Source: Trichoplax sp. H2 (lineage: Eukaryota; Placozoa; Uniplacotomia; Trichoplacea). From it: a stretch of DNA of 64,000 nt. Shown in pieces: positions 12,487-26,700 of the stretch. The translations under genes were made by a program, and so were the position numbers. Location of the stretch: the NCBI GenBank assembly GCA_003344405.1, contig NOWV01000022.1, forward strand, positions 434,001-498,000. The letters run 5' to 3'. Below the pieces are notes generated by a model. It worked only from the letters and a program-made list of their open reading frames with translations, did not search any database and was not told the DNA's origin. Numbering within the stretch: the stretch's first letter is position 1; each line of letters begins with the position of its first letter.

Positions 12487-15400
12487 TTAAACATTAGATT
12501 CATACTCAATATATGGATAGTATTCCAAACTTGCTAATCCATTAACAGTAATTCTTGTCTTTGATACATCCTCATCATTAACTTTAGTCTCGGCCGAAAA
12601 ATTACCTTCACTCTTCAAATTTTCGTTTTCGATCGCGCTGTATTTTGCAATATCACGATTCAAAAAATACCATGCTAAGCCAGAACAGACCGTAGAAAAG
12701 ATTTTCATGGTAGCTACAGCTCCAGCTAAACTGAAAGCTAAGGCAGTATTATCATAGATCCAGCAGAACTGTCTACTTCCACAATCTTCATTCCATAGCA
12801 TACACGCACTATCAATAAAATACCCTAACAAAATTGGACCTGGAGTGCTTGCTAAGAATTGAATAAATACCCACTGAACAGCTAGAGCTAATGCACGTTG
12901 ACTTTCTGGTACACATCTAAGAAAGGTAAATCGATTATTAAATCAAATATTGCTGTTTTAACTGCATAACAATATGAATATGTATCAAATAATGATTAAG
13001 GTGATAAGCAATTGTATATAAACGTTTTAAGAGCATATTAGTAGTTTCATTACAAAACGGTTAAATCTGTAACTAATAACAGTTTCCTATTCATTAATTA
13101 ACATTCTATCAATATATCGTCTTATTCATAGCTACTATCGCATGAAAATCGCTTTAGAGTAGCAGAACCTAACATCTATATATATAATAATCAATATCAC
13201 AATAATTTTATTTTGACTGATAAAATTTTTACCTGATAACGATCTGAAATGATGGTATAAAGCTGCAGTAAACTAGAAAAGAGAATAGTACACCAAAAGC
13301 TATGAAAGCTGGCAATGCTTTGCATGCACTCGGACAATAGCCAAGGATAGTTTGGCCTAAATTATCACTTTCCGCTGGTGTCGATACCACAGTTTTACTT
13401 AAACAATTGCATTCTTCGAATAACTAAAAGCCGAAAATGGTTATTTTTAAACAGCTTTAAATTATATTACTAAATCATCAATAATCATATTTATGCTTGC
13501 CAATGTAATAATAACCTACCACGCTGCCACGATTAATTCTAGTTTTTGATAGACACCCAGCATGGCATGGGGAAAAGTAAACTTTTCCTAGGTTGCGATC
13601 GCATACCGGTTTAAAGCTGACTGAGTTGCAGTGACAATTGCTATTGCAAGTAGCTGTTAAATTTGCAACCAATAGGATACTGCTATTATCAATCGAGTTG
13701 CTAATGTTCCTATCGTAAAATCGATTTGAATTAGAATTGCAGAAGCAGCTTACTATTAATTTATATAATAGTAATTCATAATCTATAGTATAAATTGTTA
13801 ATAATGCTTTATAGTATTCAGTTTAAATATTAAATTCTAAATTTATTCTTCCATGGTTAGTTTAAAAAATGATCTATAATTATCCAGTAATGCATAATAA
13901 TTATATCTTCGAAGGTTATAGATGTCCAACTTACATTTTGTGATCATATGCAGCGTTAATTCCAGCAATTTCGGTACTTGGACATCGAGCAATAAGAAAA
14001 CCTACTGCAGTTAAAATACTTAAAGCGGCTGATATGCAAGCAAGCTTTGCTAGAGCTAACACTTTTAGCTCTCTTAACTTGAACACCCATCCTCCCTATT
14101 GCGTAAAACATATAACATTATAAATGTAAACATCAAAGCTGAATACATGTTGGAGACTCAACCATCAAATTAAAAAATCAGTTATTAATTTATTTTTAAT
14201 CTATAACTAATGAATTTCTACTGATTCACGTAACCAGCTATCATCTACTGATCTTACATATTACATATATAATCTTTATTGCAATATTTCATGTCTACGT
14301 ACCAAAATAACTCCTATCAACATTCCTGCTATAACAATTACGCCAGAATATATATTTGCAGTTCCTGCCGTAATACCATATTGGGTTTCGATATATTTAG
14401 GAAAAAAGACCCCAACGGACGCTAATACAATTAAATGACCAACCAAGCTTAAGACAGTAAATAGAAACGGTAAATTGCAAATTAATTCCTTAACGGCTGG
14501 TATGAGATCCTTGAAACTTTTTCCATATTCTTTATCGACTCGTGATTTACCAACGGCTTGCAATATGCGTTTTTCCTTATATCGTTCATAATTAGGTAAA
14601 TGGCGAGGCATCCCTAGCAGTGGGATAGCTAAAATAATGCATACAGTACCAGCAAATGCGTAACCCACCCACCAAGCACCAATCCAACTCGGACTTTCAG
14701 GTGTTAAAGTTGGATCTAGTAACCGATGAACATTCGGAAATTAAAAGAAAGAGTAAAATATTACCAGTAGTAGCCATTAAATTACCGCTAAATGATCGTA
14801 AAATTACAGTTATATCAATATCGAAACAATTTATTAAATTATATCAAACTATAGTACAACATACACCTATTTCTATTTCTACTTAGAGTCAATTAATTAC
14901 ATACCGGTAGTCTAAGCAATATTATCTTGCTAATAATAATAAAATAAGGGGTTTAAACTATATTAAATTTCAGGACTTTTCTATTCATTAAGAATTAAAT
15001 TGGAGTTATAGGCTAATATCATTTACACAAGGGGTAAATGATAATCGTTACATCTGATTATAATGCATGGTAGCGGTGAAGTTGTCACAATTCATGACAT
15101 TCAATAATTTGGGAAAGATTAGAAGTTAAGTTTTTACTATCATGTCTCGAATTTTCCTTCTTGCTAATTAGCGTAGAAGAAATATCAAATAATAAAACTA
15201 AAACTAATTATGATAATATTATCAGATGTTCAATATTGGATCTACTGATAAAAGTAGTATAAAAATAAGCAAAAGCTAGTAGTCAATATGATCTAAATCT
15301 TTGTAATTATTAATTATTCTTATTGAAAGTTTTTTTATATCAATTTATAAAATTCCATGTCAATTTTCAATCAAGATAAGGGTAAGTAAAATTATGGCAT

Positions 15401-16488
15401 CAACTCTGTACTTCTTGAAAATGGAAAATTTAATTTATTCCTTCATGCGATGGCGACTAACATCGAAACAATTTTTAACTCAAGTGTATTGAATTTTATG
15501 ACCTTTAAATCAATATCTACCTCACAAGAGAGAAAGTAAAAGGCTCTTAAATACGACTCCTTTCGAACTAATTGATATATCGTCCTATGCTGCACTATTT
15601 CTTATACGATAACTTATTCAGATATTATGTAGTCGGAAGATGGGAAAGGATAATTTATATGCTACGCAAACGATTTTATTCACCTGGTAATTTTGTCGGC
15701 CACTCGCCATATATGTTAATGGCTACTCCACCAACTGCGAAGCCAAGAGCTGTACCAAGACCAATCATGGATAAATTGTATGCAGTATAGGCAGGAGATA
15801 TGGTAGGACTAACATTTTCATCTAAGTAAGACCATCCTAAAGTTCTCATAACAGATGTACCAGCACCAATAACAATAAATCCAATTGCAAAGAGAGCAAT
15901 ATATAAAGATTTATTAGCTATTTGACCGCCACAAATACCGGTTACAGTAGCAGCTTTTTCAAGACTACATAAATCTGTGGCACTGTTATTGCCACTATAA
16001 GAATCTAAGACCGAATAGGAATTGATCAAGAAATGAGGTAACATATAAATATAACATCCAAGGCCAGTCATGATAACAGTTACACCAATCCACTTGCCCT
16101 TGTGGGCATGAGCTCCTTTATGAGCAATTAAAACACCAAAGAAAGCTTGTGATACACTAAAACAAGCTGCAAGACCACCAATATCAAAACTGGTTAAACC
16201 AAAACCTTTCTGTAATGTACTAACGATACTAGAATCATAGCCAGAAGTAATGATACTATAAGTAAGTTGGCACATACCAACCAAGAAAGCTAAAAATTTA
16301 CGATGATTAAAGATTTGTAGCCAGCTTGGACGGAAGCAAAAACACCCATACTGTAGTTCTGACGAAGGATCAACTTCTTGTTGGCTATCTTCTCCGGCTA
16401 CTTTAGCGGTACCTTGATCCTCTTCCACTTGTAGATCATGACAGCTTTGTTTTTCTGCCATCTCTGTACTATGTTGATCTTCTCCCAT
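12487..16488 (-). CDS. Organic anion transporter (OATP/SLCO family), paralogue 3, inverted and diverged
   Basis: Third OATP gene, on the opposite strand and clearly older than the tandem pair. Coding exons, 5' to 3': 16488-15684, 14715-14303, 14095-13935, 13679-13520, 13423-13233, 12916-12487, giving 719 residues. Intron phases (1,0,2,0,2) match the tandem pair exactly, and exon 3 is again 161 bp. The signature is ESPSWIGAWWVG at about 275-286. The Kazal-like loop is in exon 4 (CNSNCHC...PCHAGC), and exon 5 carries ECNC...YCPSAC. The exon 4 start could be 3 bp earlier (AG at 13684-13683 instead of CAG at 13682-13680). The N-terminal 50 residues are acidic and Gln-rich. Transport function is inferred from the family and the substrate is unknown. 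Confidence 0.9.
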
Positions 16489-17321
16489 GTTAACAAAATA
16501 GAAATTATTGCACTCGATGATATAATAATCCTAAACTACGACAATATTTGCACCTGTTGGGTTATCGATCATTACCACAACAAGAACAAACTAATTTAAG
16601 AAAGATGATAGGAGTTTTATGTTTTTTAACTCTATCTTTTTAATTATTTCCCCCTACCTTATTGTACTCAAGCCGTAGGTAGTGCCCTATTTTAAATCCG
16701 ATGACCTACTGAATTAAATAGATTCACTGCTGGATATCCAAGGTAGATCATAATAACTTTGCCAACATAATAAACTTTAATAAAGATCGAAATAGACTTG
16801 TTTTTCTTTGCATTGTTTCAATAGGCTTAGCGGAAGATTCAATATCATACAATTTATGCAGTTTTAAGCTAAATAATTGATTAATATTTTCAATCAATCC
16901 ATTACTTAATTAGTATAGACCTTGTACAAAATTAGCGAAATTATTGAATCTCTATTTTAAATACATAGACAAGTTATGTCAAGACAGACAGTAGTCCTAC
17001 TGTGCTTCAGCTTTAACTCTATGGAAATATTATTAGGCAAGAACAGGATTAGCTATCATGCTGTTTATACGAGCTAGGACCCATTTTAATATTCTATTAT
17101 CTTCAGCAAAGGTCACATAAAGATTCTGCTTAATAACTACTGGCATTATTATCATTCTATCAAGATGATATGAATATACGGTCAAATTAATCGGTTAACC
17201 TTCTTCGATAATACTACCGGTACGTCTTAAAAATGAACTTTCTTGTATTGGGCATTGCTTGTACCCTGTCTGATATATAAATTAGAACGCCTACTCATTA
17301 TCACCATAACCTTTTCAACTT

Positions 17322-17363
17322 GGGTATGACCTTAGATAGGGTTAGGGTTAGGTAGGTCATACC
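17322..17363. repeat. Small inverted repeat around a TTAGGG-like run
   Basis: Arms GGTATGACCT and AGGTCATACC enclose about two and a half TTAGGG-like units. It is short and could form a hairpin. No function can be assigned. Confidence 0.5.
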
Positions 17364-18456
17364 TAAAGAGTTTAAAGTCTAAGTCTTGATAATCTTCGTA
17401 CTTATTCATGAGAAATGTTATTATATGAAAATATAATATCTGTAGACTATAATTTTATTTTCTAAAGTACAATGGTAACGGAGTTCAAGATTCCTCGTGA
17501 CCAGAGTTATAACTACAGTCATGATTAACTTTTTGTCAACTCATCTATCATAGTATAGAGGATAACAATTAAGTAGAGACAATCTTAATTCGGCTAACTA
17601 GACATGGGATAATTCTCAGTAAAGTGAAGGTCTCTTAAAAGCTTTTAGAAATTATAATTTTAAGGCTGAATGTCACACACCACTAGTGACAAAGTAGTCT
17701 ACGCACGCCAATCCTTGCAGAGAACGCCACTTACTAACTTAAAGAGGCGAGATTAGCTATATCACCAAATAATTCAGTTCCAACGACCGAATACTATGGT
17801 ATAATTATAGCGGCCCAGATAGTATAGACGAGAAAGTCAGAGATTTACTATCATTTAATACTGAAGAAATCTCGGCACCCAAGATTATAGACTTTACAAT
17901 TAAATATCAATCGAAAAACTAGTTGACGATCCAACCGACTAACTAACTAAAAAAGGGATCTTCAAGCACCAGCCTTTTATAGTCTCGTCAGAAACTCCTG
18001 GTGCACATAAAATAAAACTATCCTTTTAAAGTTACGCATCGTAACACTGAACCATATTATTTAGTCGGGATAAGGTCATGTTCATATTTCGTTGAACTTA
18101 AAATTATCTACCGTCAGATCTTTATAAGCAATTTTATAGCAATAAGAAAGAAAAATGCCAGATTCTGAAAAGCCTCTATAGTAAACATCGCAAAAACTTA
18201 GACAGATCGATTCTATAGAGAGTATACTGTGCAATACAGTATATCGCATCACACTTGGTTCCTGGATTTTATCAGCAATACTTTATACTTGTCTCTACAC
18301 TTAATCCTACAAAGTATCTGAAGAATGCTTATAAAACTACATTCCGCTAATGTAATCATCATTATTCGGCGGGCATAAATATCATTCGTTTTGCTATTGG
18401 CATATACAATTTATGCACCTTTGCACTACATTATTTCTGTACCAATAGAATTTCAA

Positions 18457-18945
18457 TCATCATTCTCCGTAAATAGGTTAAAACTATAATCTGGCAAACA
18501 ACAATTATTGTCATGTAGTGAACGCAGGTGTTATTCTTTTGCTACTAGCCTATACATCTTTATATTAGATCATTTCGATATAAATAGCTTTCTCAGTCAT
18601 CACTCTTCACAAATAGTCTTACACTACAACCTGTCAAAAAAAATGCAGCGAGTACAAATAAATATCATTCTTTTTTGCGCTGTAGACATGCACTACTAAA
18701 TAACTATGGAGTATTTAGTATTTCATGTACAAGATTATTTCTGTGTAGACAGTTTCCTCAGTCATTACTCTTCACGAATAGTCTAAAACTACAAACTGCC
18801 AATGTTAATTATGCAGCAGGTACGAACACGTATCATTCTTTTGGCTACTGCTTTACATATCTTTATATTAGATCATTTCTCTATGGTTAGTTTTCTTAAT
18901 GATCACTCTTCGTAAATAGTCTAAAACTACAAACTTTCAAAATTA
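18457..18945. repeat. Degenerate tandem repeat, about 140-165 bp period
   Basis: A core of the type TCATCACTCTTC(A/G)(C/T)(A/G)AATAGTCT followed by A-A-A-CTACAA-CT-(T/G)(C/T)CAA appears at about 18457, 18597, 18762 and 18899. Flanking phrases such as TATCATTCTTTT and CTTTATATTAGATCATTTC are also shared. The copies are diverged. Confidence 0.65.
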
Positions 18946-20723
18946 TTTACTGGCATGAACTACCAAATATTTATGGTGTATTTAGCAGTCTATGCCTGAA
19001 ATCAATTCTGCGGGATAGCTCCTTCAGTCGTAATTTCTCCCCCCCCCAAAAAAAAGGCCGCCAAACTATACTATAAGTCAAAATATGGAAGTATCAGCAT
19101 ACATAGAGCGCAAATATCACGATATTGAGTTTGTATAGCATTACTACTGTATGGAATAAGGAATTAAAACTACTATCTATCTCACTATACCATTTTAATC
19201 AAAGCCACCAATACGTAAAATTTCCCAAAGATTTATCTTGTTACGGCTAATAATGGCGACTATGTTGTTTGTCTAATTTACAACAAGCATCCAATAATGT
19301 TGCATCATAAGCAATTAATAATAGTATCATGTAGTGCTAATGACTCCATTGTAGGTATCAAAGCTATATTGCCGATGTAATTAATTACAATATGAACTTA
19401 ATTTCTGTAATAGTCGTCACGTTGATCTGTAACAGGCAATTACTTCATATTATTATTTTAAAAGCAATGCAAACTAATTAATCTATAAAAAAAAGACGAG
19501 AAATAATGATTATCCTATCGAAGAGGTGTTATCGAATCGTTGAAAATGGACTTTTAAAGAGGTACTAGCTATTCAACGTAATGCTAGAATAGAGCAAATA
19601 ATAGGCTTTCTCCTAAGCTGTAGTAGATTCGTACTACTTTATCTTTTTGACAGTTCTTACAGGGTAGAAATTGTAGATATAAACTCAATATGATATTTTA
19701 CAAAGATAGATCATCATTAAATTATTATTTTAAAACAATTTAAAAGGTCAAGCCTTTACGGCTTAATCATGCTAGCCTAAAATTAAAAGGTAGCTACGGT
19801 GTGCTGCTTGTACACAGAAATAAATAAGGTTTAAATAAATGTAAATCAGGCTGCTATAATAAAGTTAATTAGCATAAGGAGAGCCATGTCAATGGTTGAA
19901 AATTAAAATTGAGAGGATGGAAATCTTTTGCAAGTTACCAAGAAAAAATGGAAATATCGTGAACATATTGAATATTACAATAATATAAAGATGTGCAAAG
20001 ACAATATACGGTTCCAAAAGTTGTGAAAGCACTGCTAGAACGATGGTGAAATCGATTTATACCCATATCCAATCTTGGATTCGGCAATAATTCGATTTCT
20101 AATGACTGCATTTTAGTTAATTTTTATCCTACATCCTTTTATCAGTCGTCTTTATTTAGAAGATTTTAAACGTAATGACTTACATAGGAAAAAAAAGTCA
20201 GTTGGGACATGTTGAGTAAAAATAACATCCCCGGCTTTACGATGCTTAAAAATAACAATTCAAACAACTGAATCAATATTCATAAAGTAGTGAAAGTAAC
20301 AAATAAATTAATTAATATCATACATAATTATCGAACACAATCTTGACAGTTTTGATAATACAATCAATTCATATTGGATAGCCAACAACAAGTTACTTAT
20401 ATACTCAGTTAAAGCATGAACTATCTGCATAAAAATTTTAATAACATTTTTACCCCAACATTTAAGATATATTCTTATTAATCTTTTCCTTGATTATCTA
20501 TGTATAAGGCCATCACATAGTACCAAGCTATCTTACTGTGATCGCGATAAGTTGAACACAACATAAAAAGTGGATAATGGCCTACAATCTCTCGCAGATT
20601 GTTTGTAAATTTCTCTTTAAATTTTGCCAAAGTCTTTAACAGAGTTTTTCATTCCTCTAATTTACAACTTTTTCATCACTTTCAATTTCACCATGTTCAT
20701 CATCATCCATACAGCCATCTATA

Positions 20724-23700
20724 TTAGAGATGAATTTCTTTTTTTTTCGCTGAAGATGAGCCATTGCTAGATACTTTATCTTTATGATCGGCGAGATGAT
20801 AACCGTTTGTATCGCCATTTCTATCGCTATTTCTATAGGTAATATCAATATATTCCATGCTGAATTTAGTTGAATCCACATCGGTTATATTGTGTTCTCC
20901 AGAATTATGCGATCGATATTTAAATATAAGAAAGGTACCAATAGCTCCTAAAATGAGAACAACCACAATGACGATAGCAACAATAACGCCAGGATCAACA
21001 GTCTGAGCTACTGGTGGGGAAATGGAGCCAGAAGTTGCTGTAGGTCTAGTACTAGGAAAGGAAGACCAATAACTTGGTGGAGGTCGAGTTAATTTATCGA
21101 AGCAAACATTTTCATACACTCTACTGCTTGGATTTCTTCTATTAGTATGAATGATGATGTTCGATGGTCTACCAATATTGAATGCGATATCGAGAATACG
21201 AACAGAGGCAAAAGATACGTTATCCACACAGAAAGATGACGTAGGAGAGTTATTGATGTTGCCTAATCTGATCACGCCATTTTGTAAGCTAGAAATGGTA
21301 TTCACTTCGCTAGTATATAAAACCACTCCATCAACAGCTAGCGATCCATTCGACGGTACTATCGTCACATTATGTTTAACTCCATCATTAACAGTTAATG
21401 GCAGTTGAACGATAGCGCTATTAATGCTATACATTATACGACCATTGCGTAAACTAAAGCCTAAATAAATATTACTGGCATTGATAGTCATGAGAGCAAT
21501 ATCACTTTCTGTAGTGACAAATGAAAAGAGGATGTTATGATGTTGTTGGCCAGAGACAAAATTGACATTAGGTGATGTATATTGAATATAGCCATCTCCT
21601 GCAATGCTGGCACCCTTAACTAAAATAATTAAAAATTTAATTTTACATTTAATTTCACATTCAAAATTAGTGACCTTATAAGCTTCTATGATATAGTGTC
21701 TTTAAAGTAATAAAATAAGAACCACAGGTTCTTGTAAACTTCACTTTTTACATCAATTAGCTTCATCTTACAACTAACAAGGACTATCTAGTTGCAATCA
21801 GACTATCTAAATTATTACAGAAAAATTCACCATTTATATACAATTCGTCACAGAATGATTAATCTTGCACTCAAACACTTAGTTCTTCTATTCTCTTTTG
21901 ACCCTATAGAGTATAATCTTAACCTAATTTAGGCTACACTGCGGCTTCTTATTACGCCTACTTATTAAGATATTCTTAATCGTTTATACTAGGAAAATAC
22001 TATAGGGATAAAACATGATTTATGGCTTTCGTTAATTCGTTCATCACTATAGTTATCGTGTAAATTTCGTAAACGGTTTTAAGTCTATCTACGACTGTGA
22101 TATTACTAAATCGATCAAAATACTTTTCAAATTTCTTTAAAATAACTATTATCACTAATTTCAATTCCTATAGCTTGCAATAGCTATGATGTTTAAAACT
22201 ATATTATAGTAGTTTAGTAGGCAATATATTTTACTCCAAAAACAAATAGGATTCTCATAGTACAAGATATTCAATTTAATCTTACCATAACTACATGTTG
22301 ATCCTGTATAACTTGATTGAGAGCAATTGCATGTAAATGAAAACAAATCACCACTACATGGATTATTATGCTTGCATGGCTTATTATAACAGGCATCAGC
22401 ACATCCAGATCGGAGACCTTTTTGACCAGGTCTTGCAGCCAAATTAGGTAAATCGAGCAATTTATAATCGATGATTAAATCGCCAATGCAACCAGCAAAT
22501 CCTGTTTGGCTATTTATTGGTATATCAATCAATACATTAGCAAAATTGCACTATAAATCACGGAGTAATTAATTAAATAAATTTATTCTAATGGAATAAT
22601 TATAGTACATGAGCAATAAGTTGCTGGCAGATGATAAATTTACGCGTTCCAGTAACAAATTATAAATCATAAAGCAATTGACTAGTTGCATATCAATACA
22701 TGAAAGGGGCTGTATTTATCGACCTAAGGATGAAATAACCAGCTAATAAGTTCTAAATTGTGATGATATACAGTAATTTAATGCCTATAAAGTTCTTGAG
22801 AAATTGAAATGAGGTTAAAGACGTACAAAATTTTGAATGTTAATTGCACGTAAACACTAACAAAACTGATGGATAGCGGCAGTCAGTTATGATATTACGT
22901 GTATTTCATTACAGATATTGCCGTTTATGGACTAGTCATTTGCTTACCCAATTAAGTTAGAACCAATAATAAGTGGGCCATTGATGTTCGTAAATCGATG
23001 ATTTTGTATACCATGAAGATTAGTATGGTTTCGGATGGGCAAGCGATCGATTTGAAGAGACGCAATTCCAGGGAAAAACTGAATTTTAACCATATGCCAT
23101 TGATTATTATTAAAAAGTTGACCTTGTGATGGCCGGCGAACAACAATTTTACTATCGCTAACAGTATGGCCATAGTTATACCTCAATTCAAACTGGTCTG
23201 CAGACATTTTAATTGTAAAGTAATCAAAGGATAATCCTTTATAACTTAACAGCGTACCAGCAGATACTTGAGTTTTAAAATAAAATTGAATCGATGTTTT
23301 AAAATATTTTCCCCAGTCATTGATCAGTAGGCCATGAGTAGTGGACGATAGAGTAATGATATTACTCGGCTGAGCTAAAATATCAAAGGATAAAAAAGTA
23401 AAGAAATACTTTATAAAATGTACAGAAGTCGTTATTCATTTTGTTATTTTTCAATTAATAGAATTGCAAGTTTTGACTATCCTATAAAATTAAAAGTAAA
23501 TTGAAAATGAACCACGATCAAAGTACATTCCTATCTCAGTATGCGTTTATGCTTTACTTCTAGTTAGTTACTTTAGTTTATGAGTGTGAAATTGACAACG
23601 GTTATAGCTAGATATCATTAATTTGACTTTATACGATTGATAATGATCAATCTAAAGAAAAATCAAATCAAAAGAAAATAATTGGCAACTGTTCGATTTG

Positions 23701-26700
23701 CCTTATGACCAGATATTGTTAGTACGCGTATAGCATTTATAACATAAACGAAATTGGTAATCCATCTTAATAACAAACAGTAGTGCAAAAAATAAATTCT
23801 CAATAAACTCTAAATAAATTTAATGATCTACATGGAAAATAAGACAGACAGGACTAGATGAGAATAAAATCCTATAAGCGTAACTTGGCATGATATTTTC
23901 AATTTACCTGGTCCACTACAGATAAAATTGCCAATATCGTAGGAGGCAAAAGTTGAATTGGTTATTTGTGACAAGCCAAGGTGTAATTCTTTTATAGGTA
24001 AATATCTTTTGTCGTTTAATGTTCCTCTATCTTCTAGAACACGGTTAGCAAATGAATCGCAATTGCATGATTTATTTTTGTTATAGCAATTATTTACGAC
24101 GCCACATGCACATTTAGACGAATTTGATGGAGCTCCAGCCCAATTTTTCATTCTTCGACCATCTTGTGATATCCACCAGATATAAGGTTGTCCAGGTGAA
24201 TTAAGTAATAGTGCTTGTCTACAAGTAAAGCTAAGATCTTGACGACAACGATCTGATACTTTAGCCAAAGCAGATAATTGTTGAATTGAAATTGTATTTC
24301 CCCGTTGATTGATGTTATTCGTTGTAGCAAGATAGCCTAATGGAGTGACTGCTTTACCGGGCCCAACATTAGCCGCAATAGGACGTAAATTCCTCTGAAA
24401 AGTATTATTATGCGTAGCTACAGTATCGCTAGGTGATCTACCATCACAGTAGACTGTAAATGGCAAATTAGAACCATATGGACCATCTGGATCAATCATA
24501 TAATTATTGCTCAAATTTCTAGTATCACTTTGAAAGTGATCGTGGCATGATTTTTTATATCGATCTAGAATTGAAAAAGCAGAGAAAAAGTTATACATCT
24601 AAAATGCACGCATGCGAATAGTAAGTAGCTGAAAGAGAGTTGATTTTGAAGAGGCGTAAATTATAAAATACTATTACAAGTCATTACAGATAAATGGAAC
24701 CCATATTTCAATACAAATATTTTATATTTAGATTTATAGTAAAGATATAATAAAGAAATTTGTTGCGATAGGTCTCAATATGAATATTTCATATTTAGAT
24801 TTATAGTGAAGATACAGTAAAGGAATTGACTGCGAAATGTTTCAATACGGATATTTCATATTTAGATTTATAGTGAAGATACAACCAAGAAATTGGCTGC
24901 GAAAATACTTCAATAAAAATATCTCATATTTAGATCTATGGTAAAGATACAATAAAGAGGTTTGCCGTAGAATACTAGCTATTGGACTTTGAAGTCGAAT
25001 AATAATTATACAGTAATAGTAATCTAGGAGTCCAAACAGTACGTATACTGATAATATCATGAGCGGGATGTTGTACTTGTTATAATAAATTTAGGAAAAT
25101 TGGAAAATAGAATGCTAATCTTAACTATCATTGACTCTTACTATTATCTGTAAAAATGATCAGTTACAATAATCAGTCTATCAACAATTATTTCAATCAT
25201 AACATTTGAATAACTTACATAGATGGCAATATTGTCCTTGGTATGGCCTCGATATATCACAATCACATCGAAATGTATTATCTACCATACTACAGATGCC
25301 ATTATTAAAACAAGGTGAGACCGGATAGCACAAATTGGACACAGTGCAGCCATTTTTAATCACTGAATTTTTAGTAACATTGCCGTCATCAATATTGACA
25401 CGAACTTGATTAATCTTGATATCACGTATACATCCTTTAAAACCTGTCCCTGATGAACGACCAATAATGATGGTTGGCCTTGCAATTTGATCACTGCCAC
25501 GTAAAAATATTAATGCTTTACTTTTACCGTCTAAAGTTGCTGTAAAGCGATCATTAACAACATTCAATGTAAATTGATGCCAAACACCATCGGTAACACT
25601 GGTTTCAAAAAGGAAAATATCTTGTGTTCCAATAAATTTAACACTTAATTTACCAAATTCAATACTAACATAAAATGGATTCAGTTGCGTTGGTAATCGT
25701 GCTAAGGAGATTAACTCAATGCCAAACCCGTAATGGACAGTACGAAATGAAAAGGATAGGGTAAATGATGGTGATAGTGAATTAAATGTTATGTGTGATG
25801 ATGTATCCAAGAAAGTATAAGGTGTATAGATTGTTAATGCCGTACAACTAGTGGTAACATTACCGAAATTTATTCTAGACCAAAATTTCATAGCAGCATT
25901 ATTTGCTGGTAATGTTTGTTGGTCCACTACAATTTTGCCAATGCAACCGATTAAAAATGGACGTTGGGCGCTTGCCAAATCCGACGGAAGACCACCAGCG
26001 TAGATGATATTATCGAAGGGTGAGCCACGGTGTCCCATAGTAAAATTAACACTAGCACTTGTTGTTGTATCCACAGATAAATAGCCAGTGTACCCTGCTC
26101 TCCTGATAGTGATAGAATGCAAGTTATTATCACTGATATTTCCCGAATTATGGATCCAATTGGTTCTACCGTCCGGTGTTGTAAATCCATAACGTAGAAA
26201 TCCTTTCCATAATTGCAATGTAACACTGGATCGATCACGACCAACAGTATGCAGTACAAGACCATCGGTGGAAGATGTCGTTAATGATATCCTTAATGTA
26301 TGATTGCTACTATATTGGGATACAGTTGGTGCTACTTGCGATAAATACTGAACGTAGCCTTGGCCATCGAAAAAATCTAATTATAATGGAAGAAATTAAA
26401 AAATTAGTAATAAAGCAAACATTTATCTCTATTCATTTTGACTAACTTTATTGTAAAGAAGTAGCAGTAGGGCAGAATAAGATATAGTCGCCCTTATTAG
26501 AATCGATAATTAATAATCTTTCAGTGTACGTGTCCCTACTATTCCAACTGCGATATTAGATCCTTTTGAGCCCAATTCTCGCCCATAAGACAGAAAGCGT
26601 CCATTAATGACTCAATAATTGACAGAGGCATTAGTCTGAAAATTCATCTCATCTTGATAGTGATATGTTAAGCAATTCTCTATCAAATTGCCAACTAGTG

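Larger units (their letters stand above)
16489..20723. other. Intergenic region with repeats; no gene seen
   Basis: Head side of OATP paralogue 3 and tail side of the CNTNAP-like gene. No supported coding exon. A degenerate tandem repeat lies near 18457-18940. A short telomere-like TTAGGG run flanked by an inverted repeat lies near 17322-17363. Confidence 0.6.
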
